The notes under the pieces: generated by a model
Databases searched by the model: none
Seen by the model: only the letters and a program-made list of their open reading frames with translations
Told to the model about the DNA's origin: nothing
Origin: Prevotella sp.
Lineage (GTDB): Bacteria; Bacteroidota; Bacteroidia; Bacteroidales; Bacteroidaceae
Assembly: GCA_024681875.1 (NCBI GenBank)
Contig: JAILAA010000124.1
Coordinates: 1 to 52,500, forward strand
Direction of reading: 5' to 3'
Length of the DNA: 52,500 nucleotides
Position numbers and translations under genes: made by a program
Shown: positions 32,970 to 41,770 of the stretch, in pieces
How the letters are laid out: every line of letters starts with the position of its first letter
Position numbering within the stretch: the stretch's first letter is position 1

Positions 32970-33887
32970 TTAATGGATGGACGTGATGTCGTAGGGTGTC
33001 TCCTGGTAAACGTAGTAATTCACCCAGTTATTATAGAATAGATTCGCGTGCGCGCGCCAAGTGACGAGCGGCGGTAGGTTTGGATTGTCGTCCTTGTAGT
33101 AATTGCGAGGCAGTTCGACATCATTGCGAATGCCCCGGTCGCGACGATATTCGTTATCTAAGGTATTAGGCGCATACTCCAGATGTCCGGTGATGAAAAA
33201 TTCGCGGCCTCCGCGAGCCATAACGATGCTGACGCCGCTATCGGGCGACTCTGCAATGAGGTTCAGCTCAGAATGTTGTAGGATGTCGTTACGGCGTATT
33301 TCGGTGTGGCGGCTGTGTGGCATCATAAACACATCGTCGAATCCGCGAAAAATAGGAAGATGCTTGTCTAAGGAATATTGCGGGAATATGCCGAACATCT
33401 TCTTTTCCAGTGGATATTTAGGTACGCCATAATAATGGTAGAGTCCTGCTTGTGCCGCCCAACAAATGAAGAGTGTGCTGGTTACGTGCGTGCGCGCCCA
33501 GTCAAAGATGTCAGTAATTTCGTCCCAATAGGTCACTTCCTCATATTCCATCTGCTCTACAGGAGCACCGGTAATGATCATGCCGTCGAACTTCTCGCTG
33601 CGCATGTCAGCAAAGTCACGGTAGAACATCATCATGTGCTCTATGGGCGTGTTCTTTGATGTGTGACTGCGCAGCTTCATAAAATTGATGTCCATCTGTA
33701 AAGGCGTATTCGACAGAAGGCGGATGAGGTCAGTCTCGGTTGTGATTTTCAGCGGCATGAGATTGAGTATGGCAATACGCAATGGGCGTATATCCTGAGC
33801 ATGTGCTCTGGTGCTGTCCATCACAAAGATGTTTTCGTTTTTCAGTATGTCGATGGCAGGTAGCCTATCAGGTAGTCGTAGTGGCAT
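32970..33887 (-). CDS. metA: homoserine O-acetyltransferase (MetA family)
   Basis: 305 residues. MetA family motifs are present throughout: the start PLRLPDRLPAIDIL, LNLMPLK, catalytic Cys in LFICWAAQAGLYHYYG, and His/Glu in FFITGHLEYAPNTL. The acyl-specificity site is in GMIITGAPVEQMEYEEV: a Glu follows GAPV, where E. coli MetA has Gly (GAPLG). In characterised members Glu goes with acetyl-CoA and Gly with succinyl-CoA, so acetyltransferase is inferred. It makes the activated homoserine for methionine synthesis. It follows the PP2C gene by 45 bp filled with a CTCACC word repeat, and may be on the kinase-island transcript. Confidence 0.93.
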   Translation of the reverse strand: MPLRLPDRLPAIDILKNENIFVMDSTRAHAQDIRPLRIAILNLMPLKITTETDLIRLLSNTPLQMDINFMKLRSHTSKNTPIEHMMMFYRDFADMRSEKFDGMIITGAPVEQMEYEEVTYWDEITDIFDWARTHVTSTLFICWAAQAGLYHYYGVPKYPLEKKMFGIFPQYSLDKHLPIFRGFDDVFMMPHSRHTEIRRNDILQHSELNLIAESPDSGVSIVMARGGREFFITGHLEYAPNTLDNEYRRDRGIRNDVELPRNYYKDDNPNLPPLVTWRAHANLFYNNWVNYYVYQETPYDITSIH

Positions 33888-33893
33888 TGTTTA

Positions 33894-33922
33894 GAGGTGA
33901 GAGGTGTGAGGTGAGAGGTGAG
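33894..33922. repeat. GAGGTGAGAGGTG tandem word before metA
   Basis: GAGGTGAGAGGTGTGAGGTG and a further AGAGGTGAG, intercistronic. The same word appears inside recQ, the rel gene and the trmH-like gene. Confidence 0.65.
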
Positions 33923-33932
33923 AAAATGGAGA

Positions 33933-34676
33933 TTATTTGATGGTGGCGACGATGGCGGAAACGTTGTCGAAGCCTCCAGCTTTTTCAGCTTCTTTGCAAA
34001 GGTCATTGGCGCTCTTGCCGGCTGCCAGCATTTCGGCTATATCGCTTACAGGTAGCATGTCGGTGAGACCGTCACTGCAGAGCAGGAAAGAGCTTCCTGG
34101 CCTTACGTCGGCCGAGCATTGCACAATGTCGATAAAACTATGTTTGCAGCCACCGCCGATGCAGTTGGTAATAACGTTGGAGTGCGTTGTGTCACCCACC
34201 AGCGTGCTGAGCGAATGGTCTGTGGATAGCTGTGTGAGTTTGCCTTCGTAGAAGCTGTAGATGCGGCTGTCGCCGCAGTTCATCCAGTAGTATTCTCTTC
34301 CGTAGTACGCCAGTGCCACAAGAGTAGTGCCCATTTTGTTGTAGCGTTCATCGTAGGCGCCTTTGCTTTCAATGATGTTGTTCATGCTTGACAGCCATTC
34401 GTAAATCGTCTCGTTGAAGTCGCTGACATTGAGGCCGACTGGAAGGTCAGAGAAGAAGAACTGAAGATTGTGAAGTACGTCGCTGCTGGCCACCTCGCCG
34501 CAGTTATGCCCGCCCATGCCGTCGGCTAGCGCAATGAGATAACGGTCGACGATGTCGGTGTCGACCTCTGTTCTCACCTTACCGTTTCGCACACACCACT
34601 GGTCTACGAGCACCATGTCTTCATTGTTGCTTCTGACGCACCCCATCCTGGAGGATGCAGTAATAGAGATTTTCAT
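33933..34676 (-). CDS. PP2C-type Ser/Thr phosphatase
   Basis: 247 residues with all PPM metal motifs: RSNNEDMVLV near the start, LADGMGGHNCGEVAS, NCGDSRIYSF, LLCSDGLTDML, and the C-terminal GGFDNVSAIVATIK. No membrane segment. It is the last of five signalling genes read from the promoter near 42730 and would reverse phosphorylation by the kinase of the island (38712-41726). The gap to the FHA gene is 24 bp. Confidence 0.9.
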   Translation of the reverse strand: MKISITASSRMGCVRSNNEDMVLVDQWCVRNGKVRTEVDTDIVDRYLIALADGMGGHNCGEVASSDVLHNLQFFFSDLPVGLNVSDFNETIYEWLSSMNNIIESKGAYDERYNKMGTTLVALAYYGREYYWMNCGDSRIYSFYEGKLTQLSTDHSLSTLVGDTTHSNVITNCIGGGCKHSFIDIVQCSADVRPGSSFLLCSDGLTDMLPVSDIAEMLAAGKSANDLCKEAEKAGGFDNVSAIVATIK

Positions 34677-34700
34677 AGAAGCTCCGTGATATGTGGCCTA

Positions 34701-35288
34701 TTAGTTTATGTTCACCTGAAGGTTGATGTTGGCGATGGTGAGGATGTCGCCGTTTTTGAGTGACATGTCTACGTCGGGTACTAACTGGTGGTCGTTCAAT
34801 TTTGTACCATTAGACGAATGTTTGTCGGTGATGCACCATCCCGTGGCGTTGTTATACTTAAGTTGCGCGTGTACGCCCGATACAAACATGTTCTGTTGGA
34901 AGAATTGTGTGTATGGGCCTTGTTTTCGGCCGATGACGGCTCCGTTAACACCTGACAGGCGAATGTTGAGTGAGTCGTTGTGCAATAGGAGCTGGGGAAT
35001 GCCCTGCACACCGCGGAGTTGGCCTGACATTCTGTTGGTGCTCTCGCCCCGGTTGGTTGACATGAACTCCTGAGACACGAATCCTGCCGAGACGGCACTG
35101 CTTAAGTCTTGGCTAACCATCCGCTTCTCGAGTTCTTCGGCCGACAGCATCATGCCGCCGCAACTGGTGCACCGGCGTCCCATGCCCACGCGTCCGCATT
35201 TCTCGCAGTATAGCAATGCTTGTCCGCACTGGTCACAGAAGTGGGAGTCGTCGTCAATCTCTTCTTTACAATTAGGGCAAACTATCAT
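34701..35288 (-). CDS. FHA-domain protein with N-terminal zinc ribbons
   Basis: 195 residues. The N-terminus has paired Cys motifs (CPNCKEEIDDDSHFCDQC and CEKCGRVGMGRRCTSC); residues about 100-193 are an FHA domain (GAVIGRKQG, VSGVHAQLKYN, KHSSNGTKLND), keeping the Arg, Ser and Asn used to bind phosphothreonine. It should read phosphorylated Thr made by the adjacent kinase. Similar zinc ribbons are on the AAA+ and four-ribbon proteins of the same operon, suggesting assembly. Confidence 0.9.
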   Translation of the reverse strand: MIVCPNCKEEIDDDSHFCDQCGQALLYCEKCGRVGMGRRCTSCGGMMLSAEELEKRMVSQDLSSAVSAGFVSQEFMSTNRGESTNRMSGQLRGVQGIPQLLLHNDSLNIRLSGVNGAVIGRKQGPYTQFFQQNMFVSGVHAQLKYNNATGWCITDKHSSNGTKLNDHQLVPDVDMSLKNGDILTIANINLQVNIN

Positions 35289-35333
35289 GGTTATATTATC
35301 TATCAGTTATATTCCTTATTTCGTTCTTCCTGC

Positions 35334-38300
35334 TTAGCTCTTTGCCCGTGGCTCATCGGGGATGTCCTCGGGCTGAATGAGTTGGTAGGTCTCCTTGGTC
35401 ACTTGGTCTGGCGGCATGTTCGACACACGCACCGACAGCTGCTGCACAGTCTCGTCAAGCAAGTTGCGCATTTCGCGGGCGTTGCCGAAGGTCTCATCCT
35501 TCGTCATAATCATCTTGCAGATGACGTTGAGGGCCTTAAACTCGGCCGTGGACGAAAGAATGTAGGCTTCCTTTTGTGCCATTTTCTTATAGATGGCCAG
35601 CAGCTCGTCTTCATTATAGTCGTCGATATGCAGCTTGTGGGTGAAGCGGCTGGCCAGTCCGGCGTTCATCTGAAGAAATTCCTCCATCTTGTCCATATAT
35701 CCCGCAGCGATGACCACGAACTTGCCGCGGTCGTCTTCCATGCGCTTCATCAGTGTGTCAATGGCCTCCTTGCCGTACTGGTCGTTTTGGTCGCTCAAGG
35801 TGTAAGCCTCGTCAATGAATAGAATGCCGCCCATGGCCTTGTCGCACATGGAGTTGACAATCTTCGGCGTCTCGCCCATGTATTTGCCAACGAGAGTGGC
35901 GCGGCTGGCCTCGATGACGCGGCTGGTGGGCAGTATGTCCATGGACTGAAGTATTTCGCCCATTTTGCGGGCGATGGATGTCTTTCCTGTGCCAGGATTA
36001 CCTGTTAGCACAAAGTTCATGGCCAGTTGTTGCACCTTGCCGGCGCCCATGGCGGCACGTTGTTTCATAAACATGCTTTGTACGGCCAGTCGGCGGATGC
36101 TGTTCTTTACCGAGCGCATGCCGATGAACTCATCCAGCTCGTTGAGTACCTCGTCCAGTGGGCGAGCAGCCGTAGCCTGTGCAGCGGGCAGATCGTCGGT
36201 AGTGAGGCGGAACATCTCCTGCTCCGTGAAGCCTGGGGCGTTCATCTGCGCGACAAGGCGCTGGCTCTGCCGCTCCACGGCCTCGTTGAATATGCGGCGT
36301 GCCTCGCGTGCGTTGCCGAAGTTCTTGTCGCGGCGCAGGTAGAGTTGTTCGAACTCGCGGTGGATGGCTCCCTCGGTTTCCTTGTCGATGGTGAAGTTCT
36401 TTCCTTTTGCCAGGGTGAGGAATATCTGTGTGAGTTCGTCTGGTGTGTAGTCATTGAAGTGGATAGTCTGCGTGAAGCGGCTTTTCAGACCAGGATTGGT
36501 GTCGATGAAGTCGTGCATCTGGTCGGTGTAGCCAGCCACAATGCAGATGAATTTGCCGCGGTCGTCTTCCAATCGCTTCAATAGGGTGTCGATGGCCTCG
36601 CTGCCGAAGGAGTCGTTATCGCTCGACTTTAGGGTGTAGGCCTCGTCGATGAAGAGCACGCCGCCCATGGCTGAGTCGATGAGCTGGTTGGTCTTGATAG
36701 CGGTCTGTCCAGAGAAGCCTGCCACGAGTTTTGAGCGGTCGGCCTCTACCAGTTGGCCACGTGTGAGTATGCCTAACGTCTTGAATACATCAGCCATGAT
36801 GCGTGCCACGGTTGTTTTGCCCGTGCCGGGGTTGCCTGTAAAGACGTAGTGCTTGCCCTGGAAGGTGTTACTCTCGCCGCGTTTGATCTGCAGGTTGAGG
36901 AATGCGGCCAGGTTGGTCACCTCCTTCTTCACACTCTCCAGGCCCACCATTCCATCGAACTTCTTCAGGCACTCGGTGTAATCCACCTCCTTGGGTGCCT
37001 CGTAGGGGACGTCAGCCTCGACAATTGTCATCAGCTGTTCATTCGTCATCTGCTGCATGTCGCCGTTCTGCAGGCGGCTGGCCTGATTCTTGCAGATTTG
37101 GTCGAACAGCGAGCGCATCGTACGGCCGTTGGCAAAGTCCTTGTCGCGCTGCTGGTGCATCTCCCTGATCATCTTCTTGGTCAGGGCTTCTGCCTCTGGC
37201 GCGAAAGCATATTTCTTGCCCTTTGCGAAGACTTCCATAATCTGGAAGAGCTCCTCGGGTGAATAGTCGTCGATATTCAGGAAGTAGTTGAAGCGGCTAC
37301 GCATACCAGTATTGACACGGAAGAGGTTGTCCATCTCCGTGCGGTATCCGGCTGCTATAACCACGAACTTGCCGCGGTCGTCCTCCATGCGCTTCATGAG
37401 TGTCTCTAGGGCTTGTGCTCCTTGGTTGTCGCGCTCGCCGCTCTGGCTCAATGGTGCCAGCGTGTAGGCCTCGTCTACAAAGAGTATACCACCCATGGCC
37501 TTGTCGCAGAGGCGGTTTACCACCTTTGGCGTCTCTCCCTGGTAAGGGCTGACCATCTGCGAGCGGTCAACCTCCACCACGTGCCCTGAGTCGAGGTAGC
37601 CGATGGCGGCCAGTATCTCGCCTAGCTTGCGTGCGATAGTGGTCTTGCCGGTGCCGGGGTTGCCCGTCAATACGATGTGCATCGACATCTTCTCCTGCTC
37701 GCCCAGTCCGCGCTCGGCACGCTGTACGCTATTCTGCACGGTAAAGGCTATTTCCTTGACGGCCTGCTTCACTTCATTCATGCCGATAAAGCTATCCAGG
37801 TCATTAAGGATGTCGTCAAGCGAGCGTTCTTCTGGCACATAGCCGCGTATGTCGCTTTTCTCAATGCCTGTGGCCTGTGCGCCGCGGCTGATGAAGCTGG
37901 TGAAGATGTCCTCAGCGGTCTTCATCGCCACATGGGCGTTGCCGAAGGTCTCATCCTTGGTCTTGATCTGGTATTTGAAGAACCGACGCAGCTGTTCGTC
38001 AGCTTCTTCCGTAAACTCGCTGATGCCGTACTTCGTCTTCAGTTCTTGTCTTGCTATGTCGCAGAGCTCGTGGTAATTCGGTGTGGGCAGGCGGAAGGTG
38101 TACTTGAAGCGGTTTTTCACGGCAGGGTTGCTTTCCAGGAAGTCGTCGAGTCCCTTTGGCAGTCCTGCGATGATGACGATGGGGTTGTCGTCCCATTTGT
38201 CCATTTCCACGAACAGCTTGTCTAGTGGATTGACCTGGTTGGAATACTTGTCGGGTAGCAGTTTCTGTACATTGTCGAAAAAGAGTATTCCGCCCTTTGC

Positions 38301-38660
38301 CTTCTTGATGTTGTCGTCCCACTTGTCCACAAAGCGCTGATAGTCTACGGCATCAACCATCGTCAGTTTGGGCTTGTCGATGATTTTGTGCTGGTAGAAG
38401 TAGTCGCGTATGATGGCTGCCAGTGCTGTCTTGCCTGTTCCGGTTTCACCGATGATAATGGCGTTCACCGACAAGCGAACCACGGCGATGTCCTTGCGTG
38501 AGCGCAGATATGTATAGGTGTCGACAATGGTCTTTAGCTGCGCCTTGACGTCGGTCAGACCAACCATCTTGTCCAAAGCGTGGCACACAATAGGCTGTCC
38601 GCACCACTTGCAGAACTTGGCCACGCTTCTGTTTTCCTTATGACAAAAGTCACATGTCAT
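35334..38660 (-). CDS. four-module CbbX/SpoVK-like AAA+ ATPase with zinc ribbon
   Basis: 1108 residues. A zinc ribbon (CDFCHKENRSVAKFCKWC) opens the protein, then four AAA+ modules of the CbbX/CfxQ/EccA type follow, with Walker A at about 71 (GETGTGKT), 333, 610 and 887 (each GNPGTGKT). Walker B is FVDEAYTL or FIDEAYTL in modules 2-4 but FFDNVQKL in module 1 (Asn130 in place of the catalytic Glu). Arg fingers (SRF or NRF) occur in all four. CbbX-type ATPases remodel protein complexes; tandem quadruple forms are unusual. It lies between the kinase and FHA genes (51 and 45 bp gaps). Confidence 0.9.
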   Translation of the reverse strand: MTCDFCHKENRSVAKFCKWCGQPIVCHALDKMVGLTDVKAQLKTIVDTYTYLRSRKDIAVVRLSVNAIIIGETGTGKTALAAIIRDYFYQHKIIDKPKLTMVDAVDYQRFVDKWDDNIKKAKGGILFFDNVQKLLPDKYSNQVNPLDKLFVEMDKWDDNPIVIIAGLPKGLDDFLESNPAVKNRFKYTFRLPTPNYHELCDIARQELKTKYGISEFTEEADEQLRRFFKYQIKTKDETFGNAHVAMKTAEDIFTSFISRGAQATGIEKSDIRGYVPEERSLDDILNDLDSFIGMNEVKQAVKEIAFTVQNSVQRAERGLGEQEKMSMHIVLTGNPGTGKTTIARKLGEILAAIGYLDSGHVVEVDRSQMVSPYQGETPKVVNRLCDKAMGGILFVDEAYTLAPLSQSGERDNQGAQALETLMKRMEDDRGKFVVIAAGYRTEMDNLFRVNTGMRSRFNYFLNIDDYSPEELFQIMEVFAKGKKYAFAPEAEALTKKMIREMHQQRDKDFANGRTMRSLFDQICKNQASRLQNGDMQQMTNEQLMTIVEADVPYEAPKEVDYTECLKKFDGMVGLESVKKEVTNLAAFLNLQIKRGESNTFQGKHYVFTGNPGTGKTTVARIMADVFKTLGILTRGQLVEADRSKLVAGFSGQTAIKTNQLIDSAMGGVLFIDEAYTLKSSDNDSFGSEAIDTLLKRLEDDRGKFICIVAGYTDQMHDFIDTNPGLKSRFTQTIHFNDYTPDELTQIFLTLAKGKNFTIDKETEGAIHREFEQLYLRRDKNFGNAREARRIFNEAVERQSQRLVAQMNAPGFTEQEMFRLTTDDLPAAQATAARPLDEVLNELDEFIGMRSVKNSIRRLAVQSMFMKQRAAMGAGKVQQLAMNFVLTGNPGTGKTSIARKMGEILQSMDILPTSRVIEASRATLVGKYMGETPKIVNSMCDKAMGGILFIDEAYTLSDQNDQYGKEAIDTLMKRMEDDRGKFVVIAAGYMDKMEEFLQMNAGLASRFTHKLHIDDYNEDELLAIYKKMAQKEAYILSSTAEFKALNVICKMIMTKDETFGNAREMRNLLDETVQQLSVRVSNMPPDQVTKETYQLIQPEDIPDEPRAKS

Positions 38661-38711
38661 ATTTTGTGTGTTTTGTATGTTCTCATTATTGTGCTTCCTG
38701 CTGCCGCTGCA

Positions 38712-41700
38712 TTACGAGACGGGGAAGTTGGCGTCGAACAGGCTGGAACTGAAGATGCAGAACTCAAGCACAAGTATCAGCGCCAAAATAGACCACAGCA
38801 CGTAGTGCATGACCGATTCTCCCGATAGTGAGCGCACGTGGTCGCTGATTTCGTCAAGCATTCCGAATTTGGTGCTCTTGAAGCGATTCGACTTTGTCTT
38901 GAACGTGTAGTAGAGCGGCTCAATCAGTGAAGTCTTCACGTCGTCGTTGTTCAGCAGTTCTTTAACGGCATTGGCATCAGCCGCTTTGTCTTCATGGAAT
39001 GCGGTGAAATGACATATTGCCATGTAAATGGCCGTGAGGGCTACAACAACGATGTCGAGTGTCTTTGTACCGGGGCTCGACGACTCCACGGCCTGCATGA
39101 TGTAGATGGGAATGAACGATGTCATGGCGCCGAGCACACCGCATAGGCAAGAGAGCGTTGGGCTGATACCCTTGAAATAGGCACGCACTGCTACGATGAT
39201 GGCACTCATGCCGCCCACGGGCAGTCCAATGGCCAGCAGCTTGTGGCCCATCAGATAATTGCGGCCGGTGATGCCGAAAAGCAGCACTAGCAGTACCCAT
39301 ACTGCACAGACGCTGTAAAAAACATATTTCCAAACTTTTTCTTTAGCACGCGCGCGAATCCACTGATGCCTTACGTTGGCTATGCGACGTTTTGTGTCTT
39401 CACAGGCTTTGGTGAAGCGGCGGTAGTAGGACTGCTGGTTGTCGAGTCTTCCCAATGCCATGATCCATTCTTCCAGTTCGCGCTCGTAGCTGTATTCTTC
39501 TGAGAAGTCACGGGTGGGGTCTTCATGGTAGTATGACGACATCCACTGGGCCAATGCGCCTTCGCGCAGTTCTTGGCGGATGAGTGAGGTGTAGCTGAGG
39601 TCCATGCTGCGACCGTCGTTCAGTATGGTGCCGTTGCTTAGCAAGTAGCTGGGGTTGGTTCCCAGTATGCGGCAGAAGCGGTAGAGTGCTGTTCTCAAGT
39701 CGTAGGCGCTAAGTCTATCGCGGTTTTCGGCCGAATTGAGGTCGAAACATCGTGTGGCATCTGTCATCAGGTCGAACCAGCCGTGCAACTGTGCATAATA
39801 GTAGAAGCGGCCATCAGGATTTGTATAGTCCTGCATTTGTGCTTCGAATTCTTCTGGCGAGAGATGCTCCGTCTGCATGAGATGGTGCGAGAGTTGTTCG
39901 CCGATGCCTTCGGGCGTATGAGCCTCTCGCAGGTCGAAGGCAGCCTCGCGGTCGAGGTTATAGAGCACTTTGTAGGCCAGCTGTCTTGAATACTTCTGGC
40001 CGTGGGTGAGGATGCGCAGCGACTCGCATGCCATCAGGTCTTCATGGCAGTACATCCACGACAGCAGGCGGCCGTCAGTAAGTGACTTCCAATCGTCTTC
40101 GGTGGGGTTGCTGTATCCGAAAGAGTGGGTGATCTCCTGTATGGTCGACGATGGGTGTCTTGCGAGGAATGGCATATCGGGGTCTATTTCATAGACGAGC
40201 CTCAATATTGAAACATGGCCATTTTTTTCGGGCTTGAAATAAGAGCGCAGACGGTTGATGTCGCATCCAGTGTGGCTTTCCAGCCAGAGATAGAGGGCAT
40301 CGTTGGGGCGCTGCAGCATGATGGCATATTTGTCCTGATAGCTGAGCAGCGAGAGTGCGATGCTGTGCACATCGTCGCATGGTGTTCCCTGAATATCCAT
40401 GTAGGGATATGTAGGATCCATTGTGTAGAGGGCACAGGCCAAGCCGGCCTTCTTGTCCACAGGGTATTTGTTGATGACGATGTCCTTGAGCAATTCTGAG
40501 AGTTTGGTGTTGCCGCTGCTCTCAAGCCATGCCACAAGGCGACCGTTGTAGAGGTAGTTGATGGCCAGCTGTTCATTATCGGCCAGTAACGGTACCAGCT
40601 CGTGAACGTTGTCAGCTACGATGTTACGGTCAGGGTCTACGATGAAGCTCTTGTAGCGCAGGAAGGGTGACGACAGGTCTACGGGCACGTTCTCGCCGAG
40701 GAACCAGCGCTCCACCTGCTCATACCCCCAGCGGTTTTGCTGGTTGACGGCGGTAAGACCCTGCACGATGGTTTTTACCTTTTCCGGCAGTTCTGCCAGT
40801 CGTGGCAGTCGTCCCTCATTTTTCTGCTTCATCATGATGCGCTCATTGCTGCTCATGGGGTTCTCGCCCAGCCAGATGGCGAAGAGCGTCATGCCCAAAG
40901 AGTAGTAGTCGGCTGCCTCGGTGATTTCCACTACACCGTCGATGACGTCGGTGTACATCTCTGGTGCGGCATAGATGGGCGTGCGGGCTTGTGTAGTGTG
41001 GTAGGTGCGCGCATTGCTGTCACGCAGGGCTGAGATACCGAAGTCGCCCAGCACAAGTTGTGTCTTCTGTTCGTCGCGAAAAAAGAAGTTGGTGGGCTTA
41101 ATGTCTTTGTGCAGCACGTAGTGATGATGACAGTAGGCCAGAGCTGCGGCAGCCTGCAGGGCAATGCGGCGGAAACGGTTGATGTCGCCCTCGAGCTTCA
41201 AGTCGCGCAACGTGCCGCCCTTGAGGTGCTCCATCAGCTCATAGTAGCGGTGCTTGCCGTCTACGTATGTCTTTCCATAGTCATAGAGCTCAACAATCAT
41301 CTCGAACTGGAAGGAGCGCACCACCTGCATCAGTTTTTTGTTGATGTCGAAGTTGGGGTAGTACACCTTCAGCACAAATTCACTTTCTTCGCCTTTTTTC
41401 TTCACGAGGAACACCTGTGCCTCGCCTGAGTTCTCGCTGAGCATCTGCACCTGCTCGTAAGTGTCGCCCTTCAGGAAGAATACTCTGGGAGCTTTAGGCA
41501 CGTCCGTGGACCCCATCTGCCCGTTAGCGGGGCGCAGTGTGCTGTCCATGGGCATCGGCTTCTTCAGTGCCGAAGGCAGGTCGTTGATATGCATGGTGCG
41601 GTCAGCTTCCGCAGTGGTGTCGGTTTGGGTAGTATCCAGAGTGGCGTCTGCAGCGGGCTGAATAATTTCGGGAGCGTAACTGACGTTGCTGTCTGGGCGC

Positions 41701-41726
41701 ATGGTGCTGTCTGTGTCGTTCTGCAT
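38712..41726 (-). CDS. membrane-anchored Ser/Thr protein kinase
   Basis: 1004 residues. The kinase domain is at about 95-350: Lys in FVLKVYYP, catalytic loop HKDIKPTNFFF near 208 (HKD in place of HRD), LGDFGIS, AAPEMY and DYYSLGMTLFAIWLGE. A long helical region without a recognised domain follows (about 350-790). The last 200 residues contain about four to five membrane helices (VFYSVCAVWVLLVLLFGI; IGLPVGGMSAIIVAV; VVALTAIYMAICHF; YVLWSILALILVLEF). There is no extracellular PASTA sensor, unlike typical PknB. It would phosphorylate partners in the island. Confidence 0.9.
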   Translation of the reverse strand: MQNDTDSTMRPDSNVSYAPEIIQPAADATLDTTQTDTTAEADRTMHINDLPSALKKPMPMDSTLRPANGQMGSTDVPKAPRVFFLKGDTYEQVQMLSENSGEAQVFLVKKKGEESEFVLKVYYPNFDINKKLMQVVRSFQFEMIVELYDYGKTYVDGKHRYYELMEHLKGGTLRDLKLEGDINRFRRIALQAAAALAYCHHHYVLHKDIKPTNFFFRDEQKTQLVLGDFGISALRDSNARTYHTTQARTPIYAAPEMYTDVIDGVVEITEAADYYSLGMTLFAIWLGENPMSSNERIMMKQKNEGRLPRLAELPEKVKTIVQGLTAVNQQNRWGYEQVERWFLGENVPVDLSSPFLRYKSFIVDPDRNIVADNVHELVPLLADNEQLAINYLYNGRLVAWLESSGNTKLSELLKDIVINKYPVDKKAGLACALYTMDPTYPYMDIQGTPCDDVHSIALSLLSYQDKYAIMLQRPNDALYLWLESHTGCDINRLRSYFKPEKNGHVSILRLVYEIDPDMPFLARHPSSTIQEITHSFGYSNPTEDDWKSLTDGRLLSWMYCHEDLMACESLRILTHGQKYSRQLAYKVLYNLDREAAFDLREAHTPEGIGEQLSHHLMQTEHLSPEEFEAQMQDYTNPDGRFYYYAQLHGWFDLMTDATRCFDLNSAENRDRLSAYDLRTALYRFCRILGTNPSYLLSNGTILNDGRSMDLSYTSLIRQELREGALAQWMSSYYHEDPTRDFSEEYSYERELEEWIMALGRLDNQQSYYRRFTKACEDTKRRIANVRHQWIRARAKEKVWKYVFYSVCAVWVLLVLLFGITGRNYLMGHKLLAIGLPVGGMSAIIVAVRAYFKGISPTLSCLCGVLGAMTSFIPIYIMQAVESSSPGTKTLDIVVVALTAIYMAICHFTAFHEDKAADANAVKELLNNDDVKTSLIEPLYYTFKTKSNRFKSTKFGMLDEISDHVRSLSGESVMHYVLWSILALILVLEFCIFSSSLFDANFPVS

Positions 41727-41770
41727 AAGAATCTATCTAACTCTAAACTCTAAAACTCATAACTTTAACC

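Noticed and set aside
32711..32986. Two short proteins on opposite strands in the metA/U32 gap
   Set aside because: Both are produced by the palindromic repeat; their peptides are low-complexity, with no independent start or promoter.
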